From Cytophagales bacterium (GTDB lineage: Bacteria > Bacteroidota > Bacteroidia > Cytophagales > Cyclobacteriaceae), in the NCBI GenBank assembly GCA_025358885.1, contig JANYHW010000059.1, positions 1 through 39,027 of the forward strand: DNA of 39,027 nucleotides, read 5' to 3'. Shown one piece after another: positions 17,701-25,946 of the stretch. The position numbers and the translations under genes are program-made. How positions within the stretch are numbered: the stretch's first letter is position 1; each line of letters opens with the position of its first letter. The notes under the pieces were generated by a model, which worked only from the letters and a program-made list of their open reading frames with translations, was not told the DNA's origin and did no database searches.

Positions 17701-18383
17701 TTAAATGTAAACACCCCGCCATGCCTGCCGTAAGTAAAAACCGGATGGTGTCCCACTACCAGTACGCGTTTCCCCTGGTTCCGGTTAAGAATATCATCTA
17801 GCTGGATCGTTACATCGACAGAGCTTTTGGTTTCACAGGGACTACTCTCACCTTCGGGCTTGGTCCATGGATGGAGAAACCATTGCGTGTCAATAAAGAC
17901 CAGCATCAAGTCATTGGATAAATGAATTTCTTCCGGACCCGGGCAACCATCCCTGGGCAACATCTGAACCTTCGGGTTTCTCAATGAGTCAAGAAATGCT
18001 TGTTGGTTTAGTAAATAACGTAGCCCATCATGGTGTCCATTCTTCCAATCATGATTCCCCGGAATAAAAAACACATTATCGAAATCGGAGGACATATCCA
18101 CCTGATTAAGTAGAATTTGCTCTCCTGCTTTTCTATCCTTGTCTCCCGTATCTGCCAAACCCCTGGGATAAATATTTCCGCCAAGAAAAATCAACGCGGA
18201 AGGAGTCCCGGTATGAGGAATGTATTTTGAAACCAGTTCTCTCGCCTTTAATCCATTGATCCCTCCCCCATCACCGATGAGGATCAACTCAAAAGAGTCA
18301 CCGTCCCGATTTGTTTGGGCAAGACCTGGTACAATGTGAATGAACATGATCCAGCAAAGAGCCAGGTAACGCATCTGGTACAT
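14697..18383 (-). CDS. Metallophosphoesterase / kinase-like middle region / outer-membrane barrel fusion
   Basis: 1228-aa exported protein in three parts. After a signal peptide (cut near GLAQ, residue 23), residues 30-350 are a calcineurin-like phosphoesterase: GDGG (37-40), GNHD (109-112), GHHP (210-213). Two metal ligands differ from the family: the GDN motif reads GGN (residues 68-70, Asp to Gly) and the final GHxH-type motif reads AHEN (His to Asn at 294). The middle (about 500-640) carries IGDWDRHDDQWRW (583-595) and RDRDQAFF (611-618), resembling the catalytic and metal-binding motifs of CotH/FAM20/HipA-type kinase folds; this is inference. The last 400 residues are a BamA/surface-antigen-like barrel ending in a C-terminal Phe. 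A second ATG at 18374 is an equally good start. It probably sits in the outer membrane with the soluble parts periplasmic or exposed. Confidence 0.85.
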   Translation of the reverse strand: MYQMRYLALCWIMFIHIVPGLAQTNRDGDSFELILIGDGGGINGLKARELVSKYIPHTGTPSALIFLGGNIYPRGLADTGDKDRKAGEQILLNQVDMSSDFDNVFFIPGNHDWKNGHHDGLRYLLNQQAFLDSLRNPKVQMLPRDGCPGPEEIHLSNDLMLVFIDTQWFLHPWTKPEGESSPCETKSSVDVTIQLDDILNRNQGKRVLVVGHHPVFTYGRHGGVFTFKDHLFPFTEANENLYIPLPIVGSLFPLYRKIFGNVQDIAHPLNKALRRGLQDIMRQYPGTIYVSAHENNQQYIESDSVHYIVSGAGSATTPVKQKGFSKFGSSEIGFVRLRFKTDGRAEADYFGENGILYSAAIPKQKVPEVQRFTEIKTDTLWVAARASYQYEAGRFRKMLLGDNYRAEWAQKISLQAFDLGREKGGLKILSKGGGMETMALRLNDVQGREYTLRTVEKYPTRALPSNFRKTFLQTVKQDQVSADHPYAATVIPRLAQSAGIYHANPKIVFAPNDPRWGIYRKDFAGQIMTFEERPDGSGLGMSFFGSPEKMISTHKLLEHMAKDHDVQVDQHWVLRSRLFDMWIGDWDRHDDQWRWGEYTRKKEKIYRPIPRDRDQAFFVNEGFVPHQWRARYKSPYLEGFDHHILWAPGLMQVGRWFDRSFLNALPEDDFVHAATDLANRMTDQAIDSAAQAWPSEIYALHGNEIVSKLKSRRSVLVKNVRTYYQFLAKQVDVMGSDKREWFESKWLPGGNLNVQVYKLNKEGQKGKLLFNREFRYNETKEVRLYGMAGEDVFHFSGVSLGGETVRVIGGDGRDQVWNDSGGDQKIFVYDHPAGVNIEGASIHNRTSTDPLVNEYDRKDYQYDKFEPKHTLTYNVDDGVFIGTGFSTVTHGFRKKPYLSHHLLQGSYAIKTHSFTVRYEGRFPQYVGKWDLELDADVRSPNYVNNFFGWGNESVFDQSINQQPGINVANSIDYYRLRFRDIRGEVKLRRKIGQWGYFKVGPVFQRGEIVNPTEDRYIKEYNATLPESVLGQAQNFAGLVTSFGVDKRDNHNYTTRGVVFKHTSRAMDGFDAPSFTSHNTSFTLYQSFRLPARVTYVFNAGGGLNTGVYQLYQAQALDGKSEIRGYHKTRFYGDSKVYFNNEVRIKLGSLRTYLFPASVGMHFFYDVGRVWYKDATGIDPSSPTGKSDDWHRGYGGGLWFVPYDLTTVVTEVGHSKEGTLFYLRLGFLF

Positions 18384-18411
18384 TTATTTCAACAATTCCA
18401 TGATCATATGG

Positions 18412-18951
18412 TTACAGGGGCAACCTGAATAGTAAGCAATCCTTGGGGACATTATCCTGATTAACAAACTTAAACCACTTCTCCAGTCTTGCCTCTTCGA
18501 TCAAACCGGATTTCAAGAGCACTTTTACCGAAGCTGTGTTTTCTATGTCCACAAAGGTGCTTACCCTGTAAATCTCCGGTATGGTGCGGACGAGCTCCAT
18601 CAATTTACAACAAACCTCCGTTCCATAACCCTGCCCCCAATGTGTAGGGCTAATGATATAGCCAAACTGGATCCTGCCCTCCTCATGCAATAGTCCACAG
18701 CTGCCGATCATCCTGTTTGTTTTTCTCGTACGGACACTAAAAGAATAATCCGTCCCTGCCCTCCAGCCACTGACAGCATACCTTAGAAATGATCGTGTGT
18801 CTTCCATGCTCTGGTGCGTGGGCCACGACATAAATCGGGTCGCTTCGGGCTTGCTGGCATAGGTATAGAATATTTCCTCTGCATCTTCGTATTTTAGGCG
18901 CAACAAAACCAGCCGGTCAGTTTCAAGTTGTTCAGGAATTGAAAGTTTCAT
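18412..18951 (-). CDS. GNAT family N-acetyltransferase, RimJ/RimL-like
   Basis: 179-aa acetyltransferase. It opens LETDRLVLLRLKYEDAEEIF as in the RimJ/RimL/ribosomal-protein-type GNAT subgroup, with the acetyl-CoA pyrophosphate loop in THWGQGYGTE (about residues 99-108) and the later NTASVKVLLKSGL element. The substrate cannot be read from sequence; members modify protein N-termini, small molecules or drugs. It lies 28 bp upstream of the phosphoesterase-barrel gene on the same strand, which would allow a shared transcript, but no functional link is evident. It is divergent from a 77-aa gene starting 19 bp away. Confidence 0.88.
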   Translation of the reverse strand: MKLSIPEQLETDRLVLLRLKYEDAEEIFYTYASKPEATRFMSWPTHQSMEDTRSFLRYAVSGWRAGTDYSFSVRTRKTNRMIGSCGLLHEEGRIQFGYIISPTHWGQGYGTEVCCKLMELVRTIPEIYRVSTFVDIENTASVKVLLKSGLIEEARLEKWFKFVNQDNVPKDCLLFRLPL

Positions 18952-18970
18952 CCATCAATAGGCGAAGGCC

Positions 18971-19204
18971 ATGAGCTCAAATATCGTTCATCAATACTTC
19001 AAAAAGGAGATAGAGGGCTCAAAAATCATCGTCAAAGTGAACCCAATTCAGCTGAAGGGAACAGAACTTACTATCCTTTCCAATGGCGAGGTGGAAAGCA
19101 GAGATCTTGAATTTGATGAGGCAATACTTGAAGACCTGACGACAGATGGCTTTGAACAGGCAAGTCCACTGGAATTTAATCTGTACCAGGCGGGTCTGGC
19201 GTGA
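18971..19204 (+). CDS. Small unknown acidic protein
   Basis: 77-aa soluble protein with no recognised domain. Features: a charged N-terminus (FKKEIEGSKIIVKVN), a beta-rich middle and an acidic end. It has normal codon use, is divergent from the GNAT gene by 19 bp and is followed 79 bp later by yebC on the same strand, so a shared transcript with yebC is possible. It may be a real small conserved gene, but I cannot assign a role. Confidence 0.55.
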   Translation: MSSNIVHQYFKKEIEGSKIIVKVNPIQLKGTELTILSNGEVESRDLEFDEAILEDLTTDGFEQASPLEFNLYQAGLA

Positions 19205-19283
19205 TATTTTCCTCAACCAGGCAGGCAATATTTTCTATTTCCAATGGGCCGGTTAATTTTACGGCCTCTTTACCAGAATTACT

Positions 19284-19991
19284 ATGGGACGTGTATTTGA
19301 AAAACGTAAACACAAGATGTTCGCACGCTTTGACCGCATGGCCAAAGGGTTTACGCGAATCGGCAAAGATATTGCCATTGCAGTCAAATTGAGCGGACCG
19401 AATCCGGACAATAACCCGAGGCTTAGAATGGCCATTCAGAATGCCAAGGGTATTAATATGCCTAAGGATCGTGTCGATGCCGCGATCAAGCGTGCAACGG
19501 CCAAGGAAGAGAAAGATTTTCAGGAAGTCATTTACGAAGGCTATGCCCCTCACGGCGTTCCGGTGCTCGTGGAATGCGCCACCGACAATCCAACACGTAC
19601 CGTTGCCAATATCAGGCTTCGTTTTTCAAAGAATGCCGGCAACATGGGCAACTCCGGGTCGGTCTCCTTTATGTTCGAACGGAAAGGAGTTTTCAAATTT
19701 GAACCCTCCAAACTTAACCTGGATGATCTTGAGCTAGACCTGATTGACGGCGGCGCAGAAGAAATTCAACGGGATGACGACGCCATTATCATTTATACCA
19801 AGTTCACAGAATTCGGGCATATGCAAAAGTTTCTCGAATCGAGGAACCTTGGAGCCAAAAGTTCTGAACTTCAATATATTCCCAGCACCATGAAAGAACT
19901 GAGTGAGGCTGACCAGGATGAAGTGATGGAATGCATTACTGCCCTCGAAGAAGATGAAGACGTACAAAATGTTTATCACAACCTGGCTTAA
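19284..19991 (+). CDS. yebC: YebC/TACO1 family protein
   Basis: 235-aa member of the YebC/PmpR/TACO1 family, reported in different systems as a transcriptional regulator and as a translation factor that relieves ribosome stalling at proline stretches. Family blocks are clear: an N-terminal basic segment (KRKHKMFARFDRMAKGFTRIGKDI), NPRLRMAIQNAKGINMPKDR, EVIYEGYAPHGVPVLVECATDNPTRT and the NMGNSGSVSFMFERKG motif. Length is normal. The stop overlaps the convergent GIN-domain gene by 4 bp. Confidence 0.95.
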   Translation: MGRVFEKRKHKMFARFDRMAKGFTRIGKDIAIAVKLSGPNPDNNPRLRMAIQNAKGINMPKDRVDAAIKRATAKEEKDFQEVIYEGYAPHGVPVLVECATDNPTRTVANIRLRFSKNAGNMGNSGSVSFMFERKGVFKFEPSKLNLDDLELDLIDGGAEEIQRDDDAIIIYTKFTEFGHMQKFLESRNLGAKSSELQYIPSTMKELSEADQDEVMECITALEEDEDVQNVYHNLA

Positions 19992-20710
19992 TCCGCCCTC
20001 ACGGTGCTGGCACCACTCACATTGGAATTAACGACAGGGTTACCACGGTAGAAAATCACACTCGCTCCGCTTGCCTGGGCTTTTAAAGACTGTGACACAT
20101 AAACATTTATCATACTGGCCCCGGAAGCATCAGCGTCGACTGAAAGGGCTTCCATCGCATAGGCATAAAGTTGTGATGCTCCGGAAACTTTGGCAATCAC
20201 CGATTCTGATTTTCCGGATAGAGAAAGCCTCGAGGACCCGGACAAATTCAATGAAACCAATTTCGATTCAATATTAAGTTGTCCTATCGAAGCGCCTGAC
20301 AATATCAACTCCGTCTGGTCTACAGATCTAAAACCGTTAATGGTCACATTGCAGGCACCAGAGAAATTTGCACCAGCTAACACAGGCATCGTGATAGTCA
20401 GGTAAGTGGAATGATCTCGGTTTTGGATGGAGCTGTATTTTGCCTTCAGTGTTGATCCAACCTTCATCATCTCCAGGTCATCGATATTCCTTCTGTCTCC
20501 TTGAACATGAATGCCATACTCAGGACCCTGCTGCACAGTAATGATAAATGCGTCGCCCATATCAAGGCGGTCAAAGTCGAACAGGGGATAATCTTTCTCG
20601 GTATTTTGCAGGGGTCCGGGGTCAACCTGGTTGAAACAAGAGGTAACCATCAAAGAGAGCGCAAGTACACCCATTGCCGCCCGAAGCAGTGTCAAAGATT
20701 TCATACGCAT
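19988..20710 (-). CDS. Head-GIN domain (DUF2807) lipoprotein
   Basis: 240-aa protein with a signal peptide ending MVTSC (Cys25 lipobox). Residues 40-240 form a head-GIN/DUF2807 beta-solenoid-like domain, common in Bacteroidota, built of repeats that each pass through an SGAS or SGSS motif (GASIGQ, SGSSRL, SGASQL, SGASMI, SGASVI, SGASTV). It is probably a periplasmic or surface structural or adhesive lipoprotein; no enzymatic role is known. It stands alone, with 62 bp to the next gene upstream (the sulfatase stop at 20773). Confidence 0.88.
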   Translation of the reverse strand: MRMKSLTLLRAAMGVLALSLMVTSCFNQVDPGPLQNTEKDYPLFDFDRLDMGDAFIITVQQGPEYGIHVQGDRRNIDDLEMMKVGSTLKAKYSSIQNRDHSTYLTITMPVLAGANFSGACNVTINGFRSVDQTELILSGASIGQLNIESKLVSLNLSGSSRLSLSGKSESVIAKVSGASQLYAYAMEALSVDADASGASMINVYVSQSLKAQASGASVIFYRGNPVVNSNVSGASTVRAD

Positions 20711-20772
20711 AATGTTCTATTCCGTATGACAACCTTCCTTCTTCGTACCCCTAAGGCAATGTAAAAAATATT

Positions 20773-22758
20773 TTAGTTGGACTTCCCGGGCAGTAGTGAG
20801 CCTTTCAGCGTAAGGTTGTCGTCTACCATTCGGTTGTTGTATTGCTGGATGAATGCCTTCAGGTGTTCTTCCATGGCGCGCGCAGTATCCGGCAGCTGCG
20901 GTATCAGGTTTGTTTGTAACAACCTGTCGTTTCGGAAGTCATAAAGACCCAGGGATTTGGTACCATCGAACTCCAAAATATAATTTCCGCGAAATGCCTG
21001 GTATGTATTATCCAGGTAATTGAAGGCAAACGGCCTTGTGTGGTCACGGAAAATGTCACGGCCAAAAGCAATGAAAGGTTTATCATAATGAAGTTGACCA
21101 AGGATAGTAGGCATGATGTCAATCTGTTGGACAATCTCCGGAGTCATGCCTCGCCATTCGGTTCCAGGTTTGTAAAAGAAAATGGGGATAGAAAAATAAC
21201 CCCATGCCGTATTGTAATCAGGAAGCTGTATTTGGGCAGAAGCGTGGTCTGCGGTGATGACAAAGAGGGTATTGCTAAACCATGGCATCTTGGCAGCGAT
21301 CTCGAAGAACTTCTTCAGGGAATAGTCTGTGTATTCAATGGTTCGATAAATGGGGAGGGTACCCTCTTTGAATTTTCCTTTGAATTCATCCGGCAACGCA
21401 TACGGGTGATGTGATGACACAGAAAAAAAGTTAGTATAAAACGGCTGCTTGAAGTTGTTCATCTGTTTGGCGTAATACTGCAGAAATTGATGATCCCAGA
21501 TTCCCCATATACCGTCGTAGTCAGCATCATTGTTATATTCGTCCTTTCCAAAATATTGATCAAAGGCACATGAATTCGCAAAAGCCTGGAAGCCCATGGA
21601 CCCATTCGGCGCACCATGAAAAAAGGCGGTGTAGTATCCTTTGTCCTTCAACAGGCTTGAAAGGCTGTTCACCTGGTTGCCCGAATAGTGCGAGAGAACA
21701 AATGGTACTTCAATGGAGGGAATGCTGCAAATCACTGAAGGCATGGCATCAATCGACTTACGGCCATTGGCGAATGAGTACTGGTATGCCCTGGAATGAC
21801 CGATGAGAGAATCCAGAAACGGTGTAAAGCCCCTGTAATTTCCTTGTTCTTCATCCCGGTTGTAGACACCAAAGAATTCCTTTGAGAAGCTCTCCAGGAT
21901 GATCACCACCACATTCAAAGGTTGAAAATCTCCCATGGAATCCCCTCGGTGCACAGGACTGAATATTTTTTCAGCCTCTTCATCAGAAGCGAAATAGTGA
22001 ACCTTTTCAATCACCGGCGTCTTCGCTGTCCGCATCAGTGCGAATGGAGTATTCAGCACAAGGTTTATATCTTTCGGAGTCGTGGCATACTGGGCAGCGT
22101 TACTCAAGGTGATGGGTCGCGTGCTTTCACCAAATCCTCCCCTCATCCCAGCCACCACCAATCCAGCAATAAGGACCATGGCAATGGAAGATGCCGTGTA
22201 GTAGGTGGTCTTATTCCTGATCTGTGGCCCTTCAATTTTTATAAGACTGAATACCCAATACAGCACGTACACCAGAACTATCCAAATCAGCCAAGCATAC
22301 CAATAGTCAAGAAAGAATTGAAATGCGAGACCGCCCAGGTTCTTTTCATTTTCAAACTGACGTATGACAACAAGGGTGGTGCGACGAAGGGTATAGGGGT
22401 AATACATGGAATCGGCCACATTGAGCGCAATACCCACCGCATTGATTCCCATAAAAAGAAAACGGACAACCCGGATATACCAGGGATGAAACCGGAAGGT
22501 GAAAGGTAAAATGAGCAGCAGCAGGAAGAGAGAGTTGAGGTAAAGGATGGCGGACAAGTCAAATCGCAAACCACCCACCATGATCTTTCCAAAACGAGAC
22601 AGAGTCATATTGGGGAAAAATTCAACATTATAATAGTAGAACCCGATGCGGCAAAACATATAGAGCGCCATCATCAACAGCAGAGATAATGAGATCGCGA
22701 CATACACATTTCCGCTCCACCGAAACCCATCTGTAAGCCGTCTGAATAACTCTCGCAT
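20773..22758 (-). CDS. LTA synthase-like membrane sulfatase/phosphotransferase
   Basis: 661-aa inner-membrane protein of the alkaline phosphatase/sulfatase superfamily. Five predicted membrane helices (about 17-43, 67-88, 94-115, 148-173, 188-206) precede a large periplasmic domain. Metal ligand Glu289 (VVIILESFSKEFFG), the nucleophile position in NGRKSIDAMPS (Ser335 where LtaS has Thr) and ITADHAS (metal Asp and His) are visible. Gram-negative members transfer phosphoglycerol or phosphoethanolamine groups to glycans or lipids; a Gram-negative cell does not make LTA, so the acceptor is unknown. It is divergent from an outer-membrane barrel gene across 144 bp. Confidence 0.9.
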   Translation of the reverse strand: MRELFRRLTDGFRWSGNVYVAISLSLLLMMALYMFCRIGFYYYNVEFFPNMTLSRFGKIMVGGLRFDLSAILYLNSLFLLLLILPFTFRFHPWYIRVVRFLFMGINAVGIALNVADSMYYPYTLRRTTLVVIRQFENEKNLGGLAFQFFLDYWYAWLIWIVLVYVLYWVFSLIKIEGPQIRNKTTYYTASSIAMVLIAGLVVAGMRGGFGESTRPITLSNAAQYATTPKDINLVLNTPFALMRTAKTPVIEKVHYFASDEEAEKIFSPVHRGDSMGDFQPLNVVVIILESFSKEFFGVYNRDEEQGNYRGFTPFLDSLIGHSRAYQYSFANGRKSIDAMPSVICSIPSIEVPFVLSHYSGNQVNSLSSLLKDKGYYTAFFHGAPNGSMGFQAFANSCAFDQYFGKDEYNNDADYDGIWGIWDHQFLQYYAKQMNNFKQPFYTNFFSVSSHHPYALPDEFKGKFKEGTLPIYRTIEYTDYSLKKFFEIAAKMPWFSNTLFVITADHASAQIQLPDYNTAWGYFSIPIFFYKPGTEWRGMTPEIVQQIDIMPTILGQLHYDKPFIAFGRDIFRDHTRPFAFNYLDNTYQAFRGNYILEFDGTKSLGLYDFRNDRLLQTNLIPQLPDTARAMEEHLKAFIQQYNNRMVDDNLTLKGSLLPGKSN

Positions 22759-22830
22759 GAACTTGGATTATGCCCTCAAAAAAGGCGTAAAATACTGCAA
22801 TACCGACTAATTGTGTCGGGCAAATAGCGA

Positions 22831-22860
22831 TTTTGTCTTAGTTTTGTAGTTGGCTATAAT
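22831..22860 (+). promoter_or_regulatory. Candidate promoter for the outer-membrane barrel gene
   Basis: TTTTG (22831-22835) is followed after 19 nt by TATAAT (22855-22860), the same element spacing as the bTHX promoter, 42 bp before the ATG. The -7 element matches TAnnTTTG poorly after its first two bases, so confidence is low. Confidence 0.35.
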
Positions 22861-22902
22861 CGAGGGGGCTGGTATTTTAACTTCTTGACCTAAACTTGAT
22901 CC

Positions 22903-23793
22903 ATGAGGATACCCGCATTTTGCGTCTTATTAGTCTTGGCTTCTCAACATCTCTATTCACAAAACGTGGAGTCCTTTGGTTTTTTTGCAGGATTCAACGT
23001 ACCCATTACCATCGATAAGGGACTCGATAAGGACCCCCGCTTCGAAGCAAGATTCCAAATCCGGGGTACACCCATTGGGTTTCATTATGGCTATGATAAA
23101 CCAGGTTTTGGTTATGTTATTTCCCCCAGTTACCTCACGATCGGACAGAAGTACACCATCAAGAACTCTACCGGCGGCGACGTTGGCACCCGGGATATTA
23201 AAATGAATTATTTCAGTTGCCCAATTGCACTTAAATTTCATGTCAACGATCTCTCTTTCTTCCGCCTCAGTGTGATTGCCGCGCTGGATTTCTGTTTTCT
23301 GCTCGATGGAAAAGAATCGTTTACCCATGAAGCTTCAAAACTTAGATATCCCGCCGGTGTATCTGTGCCTACCGACCCGGGTTATACAGTTGTTTATGAC
23401 GGGGTATTTGTGCCTGCCGTATCTAACCAGGTCTACGTATCAAAAGACAAGTACAATGCATTTCAATTATTTGGCGCTTTCGGCATACGGTCCGACCTTG
23501 ACTTCAGCGAGAATTGGAGTGCTTCGCTGGATGGTCGCGCTAATTTTGGAATTTTTGATTCACGTAACTCAGCCTATCTCAGTCAACTCAACGTTCCCAG
23601 TGGACCGCCCGATATAAATGGTAAGCCCGGCGCTCCTGATCTCGCGGGGCAACGAAGGGATGTATTTCTATCTGTCACCCTGGGGATCTCCCGAATTATT
23701 ACGACCAAGCCACAGTTTAAGTCACGCAAGTCGGGCCCCATTCCAAAGATGGATAATACCAGTCCGAAAGGAAAGCCGAAAAAGAGAAAGTAG
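22903..23793 (+). CDS. Outer-membrane beta-barrel protein, PorT-like
   Basis: 296-aa protein with a signal peptide (MRIPAFCVLLVLASQHLYSQ, cleaved after about residue 20). The rest is a series of alternating amphipathic strands (GFFAGFNVPI, GFHYGYD, GYVISPSYLTIGQKY, ALKFHVND, FQLFGAFGIRSDLDF, FLSVTLGISRI) typical of Bacteroidota small outer-membrane barrels. A basic tail of about 30 residues rich in Lys and Pro follows the barrel, which is unusual for a barrel whose last strand normally ends the protein. Function unknown. A hairpin lies 20 bp after the stop. Confidence 0.8.
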   Translation: MRIPAFCVLLVLASQHLYSQNVESFGFFAGFNVPITIDKGLDKDPRFEARFQIRGTPIGFHYGYDKPGFGYVISPSYLTIGQKYTIKNSTGGDVGTRDIKMNYFSCPIALKFHVNDLSFFRLSVIAALDFCFLLDGKESFTHEASKLRYPAGVSVPTDPGYTVVYDGVFVPAVSNQVYVSKDKYNAFQLFGAFGIRSDLDFSENWSASLDGRANFGIFDSRNSAYLSQLNVPSGPPDINGKPGAPDLAGQRRDVFLSVTLGISRIITTKPQFKSRKSGPIPKMDNTSPKGKPKKRK

Positions 23794-23813
23794 CCAAGAT
23801 CTACAGGTATGTG

Positions 23814-23855
23814 CTCCTCCATCGACATCTGATCAAAAATCAGTTGATGGCGGAG
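23814..23855 (+). other. Imperfect long hairpin downstream of the barrel gene
   Basis: Arms pair as CTCC/GGAG, CCATC/GATGG and CTGAT/ATCAG around a CAAAA loop with small internal loops. There is no T-run after it, so it is a 3' stabilising or weak terminator structure at best. Confidence 0.35.
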
Positions 23856-23901
23856 GGATGCTTAAAGGCTTCAGCCCACATGATCTCAGTCAATCATTCA
23901 C

Positions 23902-23915
23902 ATGACTTTCATCAT
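23902..23915 (-). promoter_or_regulatory. FNR-geometry palindrome, site 1 (upstream of the Mla/HPF operon)
   Basis: Reads ATGATGAAAGTCAT on the minus strand, identical to the site at 30341. Half-sites ATGAT and GTCAT are separated by 4 nt, the layout of a Crp/Fnr-family box. It lies 72 bp before the coiled-coil gene that heads the operon. Confidence 0.6.
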
Positions 23916-23987
23916 CCCTAATACCACACTGTATAGCGTTATTTGGAGAGAATAGAAATTCAAACCATACTATAACCGATATGCTTT

Positions 23988-24392
23988 ATGGTATCCGCCA
24001 TCCATAGCCATTACCTTCAGCCAAGCCTGGTTGAGATGCATAGAAGGAGTCTTGATTATTTATCCTCTACCCTGCTTTGGAAAAGAGAGCTCTCTTTTTT
24101 TCAAAGACTGTTAGAAAATTCGGTTCTGAAGTTTTCAAAGGCCGAGGAGAAGAAGAAAATAGGTCATTTCCAAAGTCTTATTACCTACTACTCGGGCGAA
24201 CTGGTGGATCTCCCGCACAAAAAGATTCGGCAGCATGAACATAGGCTTGCCGAAATCCTGCAAAAGCAGCATGAATCTGATGCCGAATATTTCGTAGAGC
24301 ACAGGAAAATCATCTCACAAGCTGAATCATTTTCAAAAAGCCACGATGAGTTCCGTCATGAACTTTATGATTTTGTCGAGAAGGCAATGTAA
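23988..24392 (+). CDS. Unknown helical protein at the head of the Mla operon
   Basis: 134-aa almost entirely helical protein, charged, no signal peptide. A leucine- and lysine-rich segment (about residues 50-110) should form a coiled coil. I do not recognise a family. It is 14 bp before the Mla permease gene, so it is likely co-transcribed. A Crp/Fnr-type palindrome lies 72 bp upstream. An upstream ATG at 23981 is in another frame and stops after 8 codons. Confidence 0.65.
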   Translation: MVSAIHSHYLQPSLVEMHRRSLDYLSSTLLWKRELSFFQRLLENSVLKFSKAEEKKKIGHFQSLITYYSGELVDLPHKKIRQHEHRLAEILQKQHESDAEYFVEHRKIISQAESFSKSHDEFRHELYDFVEKAM

Positions 24393-24406
24393 CAGTAGAA
24401 GTAATT

Positions 24407-25177
24407 ATGGCCATTACAAACAACCTTAAACGGTTTTTCGAAGAAACGGGTGACATCAGCCGGTTTGTTACCAGGTTTTTCAAAGAAGGATTCAAACCTC
24501 GTTATGAATTCGGTGAATTGATTAGGCAATCCTTTTTCATTGGCTATAAATCACTGCCTTTGGTGGGCATTACGGCATTTATTATGGGACTCGTGCTCAC
24601 CATACAGTCCCGGCCAACGCTCGTTGAATTTGGCGCAGAGTCCTGGCTCCCAGGAATGGTCTCTTTGTCACTGGTGAGGGAAATATCACCCATGATCACG
24701 GCGCTCATTGCCGCGGGCAAGATCGGCTCCAGCATCGGTGCAGAATTGGGATCCATGAAAGTCACGGAACAGATTGATGCCATGGAGGTATCAGGGACCA
24801 ATCCATTCAAATTTCTGGTTGTCACCAGGGTAATGGCCACCACATTTATGTTGCCCATCCTTTCCCTGTGGGCAAACGCGATTGGGTTGTATGGCTCCTA
24901 CCTGGGGGTAAATATCAAAGGTTCGGTGAGCTGGCACCTTTACTGGAACCAGGTATTTGAAGCCCTTTCCTACAGTGATTTCATTCCCTCCCTGACTAAG
25001 ACATTCTTTTTTGGTTTTACCATTGGAATTATCGGTTGCTATAAGGGGTATAACTCCAAGAAGGGTACTGAGGGAGTGGGTAACTCTGCCAACTCTGCAG
25101 TTGTTGTGTCCTCTCTACTCATTTTCATTCTCGACTTGATTGCAGTCCAGATCACCGACCTGTTGGGGCTGACTTAA
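24407..25177 (+). CDS. mlaE: MlaE-type ABC permease (lipid transport)
   Basis: 256-aa inner-membrane permease of the MlaE family that moves phospholipids between inner membrane and periplasmic MCE proteins. Family motifs: the amphipathic N-terminal helix, GKIGSSIGAELGSMKVTEQIDAMEVSGTNP (split here around the conserved EQIDAMEV), and several membrane helices at about 50-75, 145-170, 195-220 and 230-253. It is followed 10 bp later by the ATPase gene and then by an MCE protein gene, the standard order. Confidence 0.93.
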   Translation: MAITNNLKRFFEETGDISRFVTRFFKEGFKPRYEFGELIRQSFFIGYKSLPLVGITAFIMGLVLTIQSRPTLVEFGAESWLPGMVSLSLVREISPMITALIAAGKIGSSIGAELGSMKVTEQIDAMEVSGTNPFKFLVVTRVMATTFMLPILSLWANAIGLYGSYLGVNIKGSVSWHLYWNQVFEALSYSDFIPSLTKTFFFGFTIGIIGCYKGYNSKKGTEGVGNSANSAVVVSSLLIFILDLIAVQITDLLGLT

Positions 25178-25187
25178 TTTGACTGCC

Positions 25188-25937
25188 ATGGCTGATCAGA
25201 ACAAAGAGATAGTATTGGCAATTCGCGACCTGTGCAAGTCGTTTGGCGACAATCATGTTCTGAACCACTTTGATCTTGACCTGTACAAGGGTGAAAACCT
25301 GGTCGTGCTTGGAAAGTCCGGTTCAGGAAAGTCAGTTCTCATCAAGTGTATCATAGGACTTATGAAGCCCGACCAGGGAAGCATCACCATCTTCGGCCAG
25401 GATGTACTTAGCCTTGAACATGAAGAGCTGGACCGGCTAAGGATGAAAATCGGATTTCTGTTCCAAAGCAACGCGTTGTACGACTCCATGACTGTCAAGG
25501 AAAACCTGGAGTTCCCCTTGCGACGACATTGGATGAAGAAAGAAATGAACCCAGCAAAGGTCAATGAGCTGGTCATGGAAGCTCTTGAAAATGTAGGGTT
25601 GGAACACACCATAGACATGATGCCTGTCGAGCTCTCGGGTGGAATGAGAAAGCGGATTGCCCTCGCACGCACGCTTATTCTTAAGCCAGAAATCATTCTG
25701 TATGATGAACCTACCACGGGGCTTGATCCCATCACAGCCAAGGAGATCATTCAACTCATGATTGATATTCAACACAAATACCAGACCTCGTCCATCATTA
25801 TTTCTCATGACCTGCAATGCGTAAGCATGGCATCCGATCGTGTCGTAATGCTCATCGACGGAATATGCTATGCCTCCGGCAACTACAAGGAATTAAGAAC
25901 AAGAGAAGACCAAAAAGTTAAGTTATTCTTTGATTAA
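25188..25937 (+). CDS. mlaF: MlaF-type ABC ATPase (lipid transport)
   Basis: 249-aa ATPase that powers the MlaE permease. Start taken at ATG 25188 (MADQNKE); a TTG at 25179 would add three residues. Walker A is GKSGSGKS, the signature is LSGGMRKRIALAR, Walker B is IILYDEPTTGLDP, followed by the H-loop IISHD. The family-specific GLMKPDQGSI and FLFQSNALYDSMTV segments agree with MlaF. The MCE partner follows after 9 bp. Confidence 0.93.
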   Translation: MADQNKEIVLAIRDLCKSFGDNHVLNHFDLDLYKGENLVVLGKSGSGKSVLIKCIIGLMKPDQGSITIFGQDVLSLEHEELDRLRMKIGFLFQSNALYDSMTVKENLEFPLRRHWMKKEMNPAKVNELVMEALENVGLEHTIDMMPVELSGGMRKRIALARTLILKPEIILYDEPTTGLDPITAKEIIQLMIDIQHKYQTSSIIISHDLQCVSMASDRVVMLIDGICYASGNYKELRTREDQKVKLFFD

Positions 25938-25946
25938 TGCTTCGCT

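Noticed and set aside
21922-22509. 195-codon frame opposite the membrane sulfatase gene
   Set aside because: The sulfatase frame shows membrane helices and catalytic motifs on the other strand; this frame has none.
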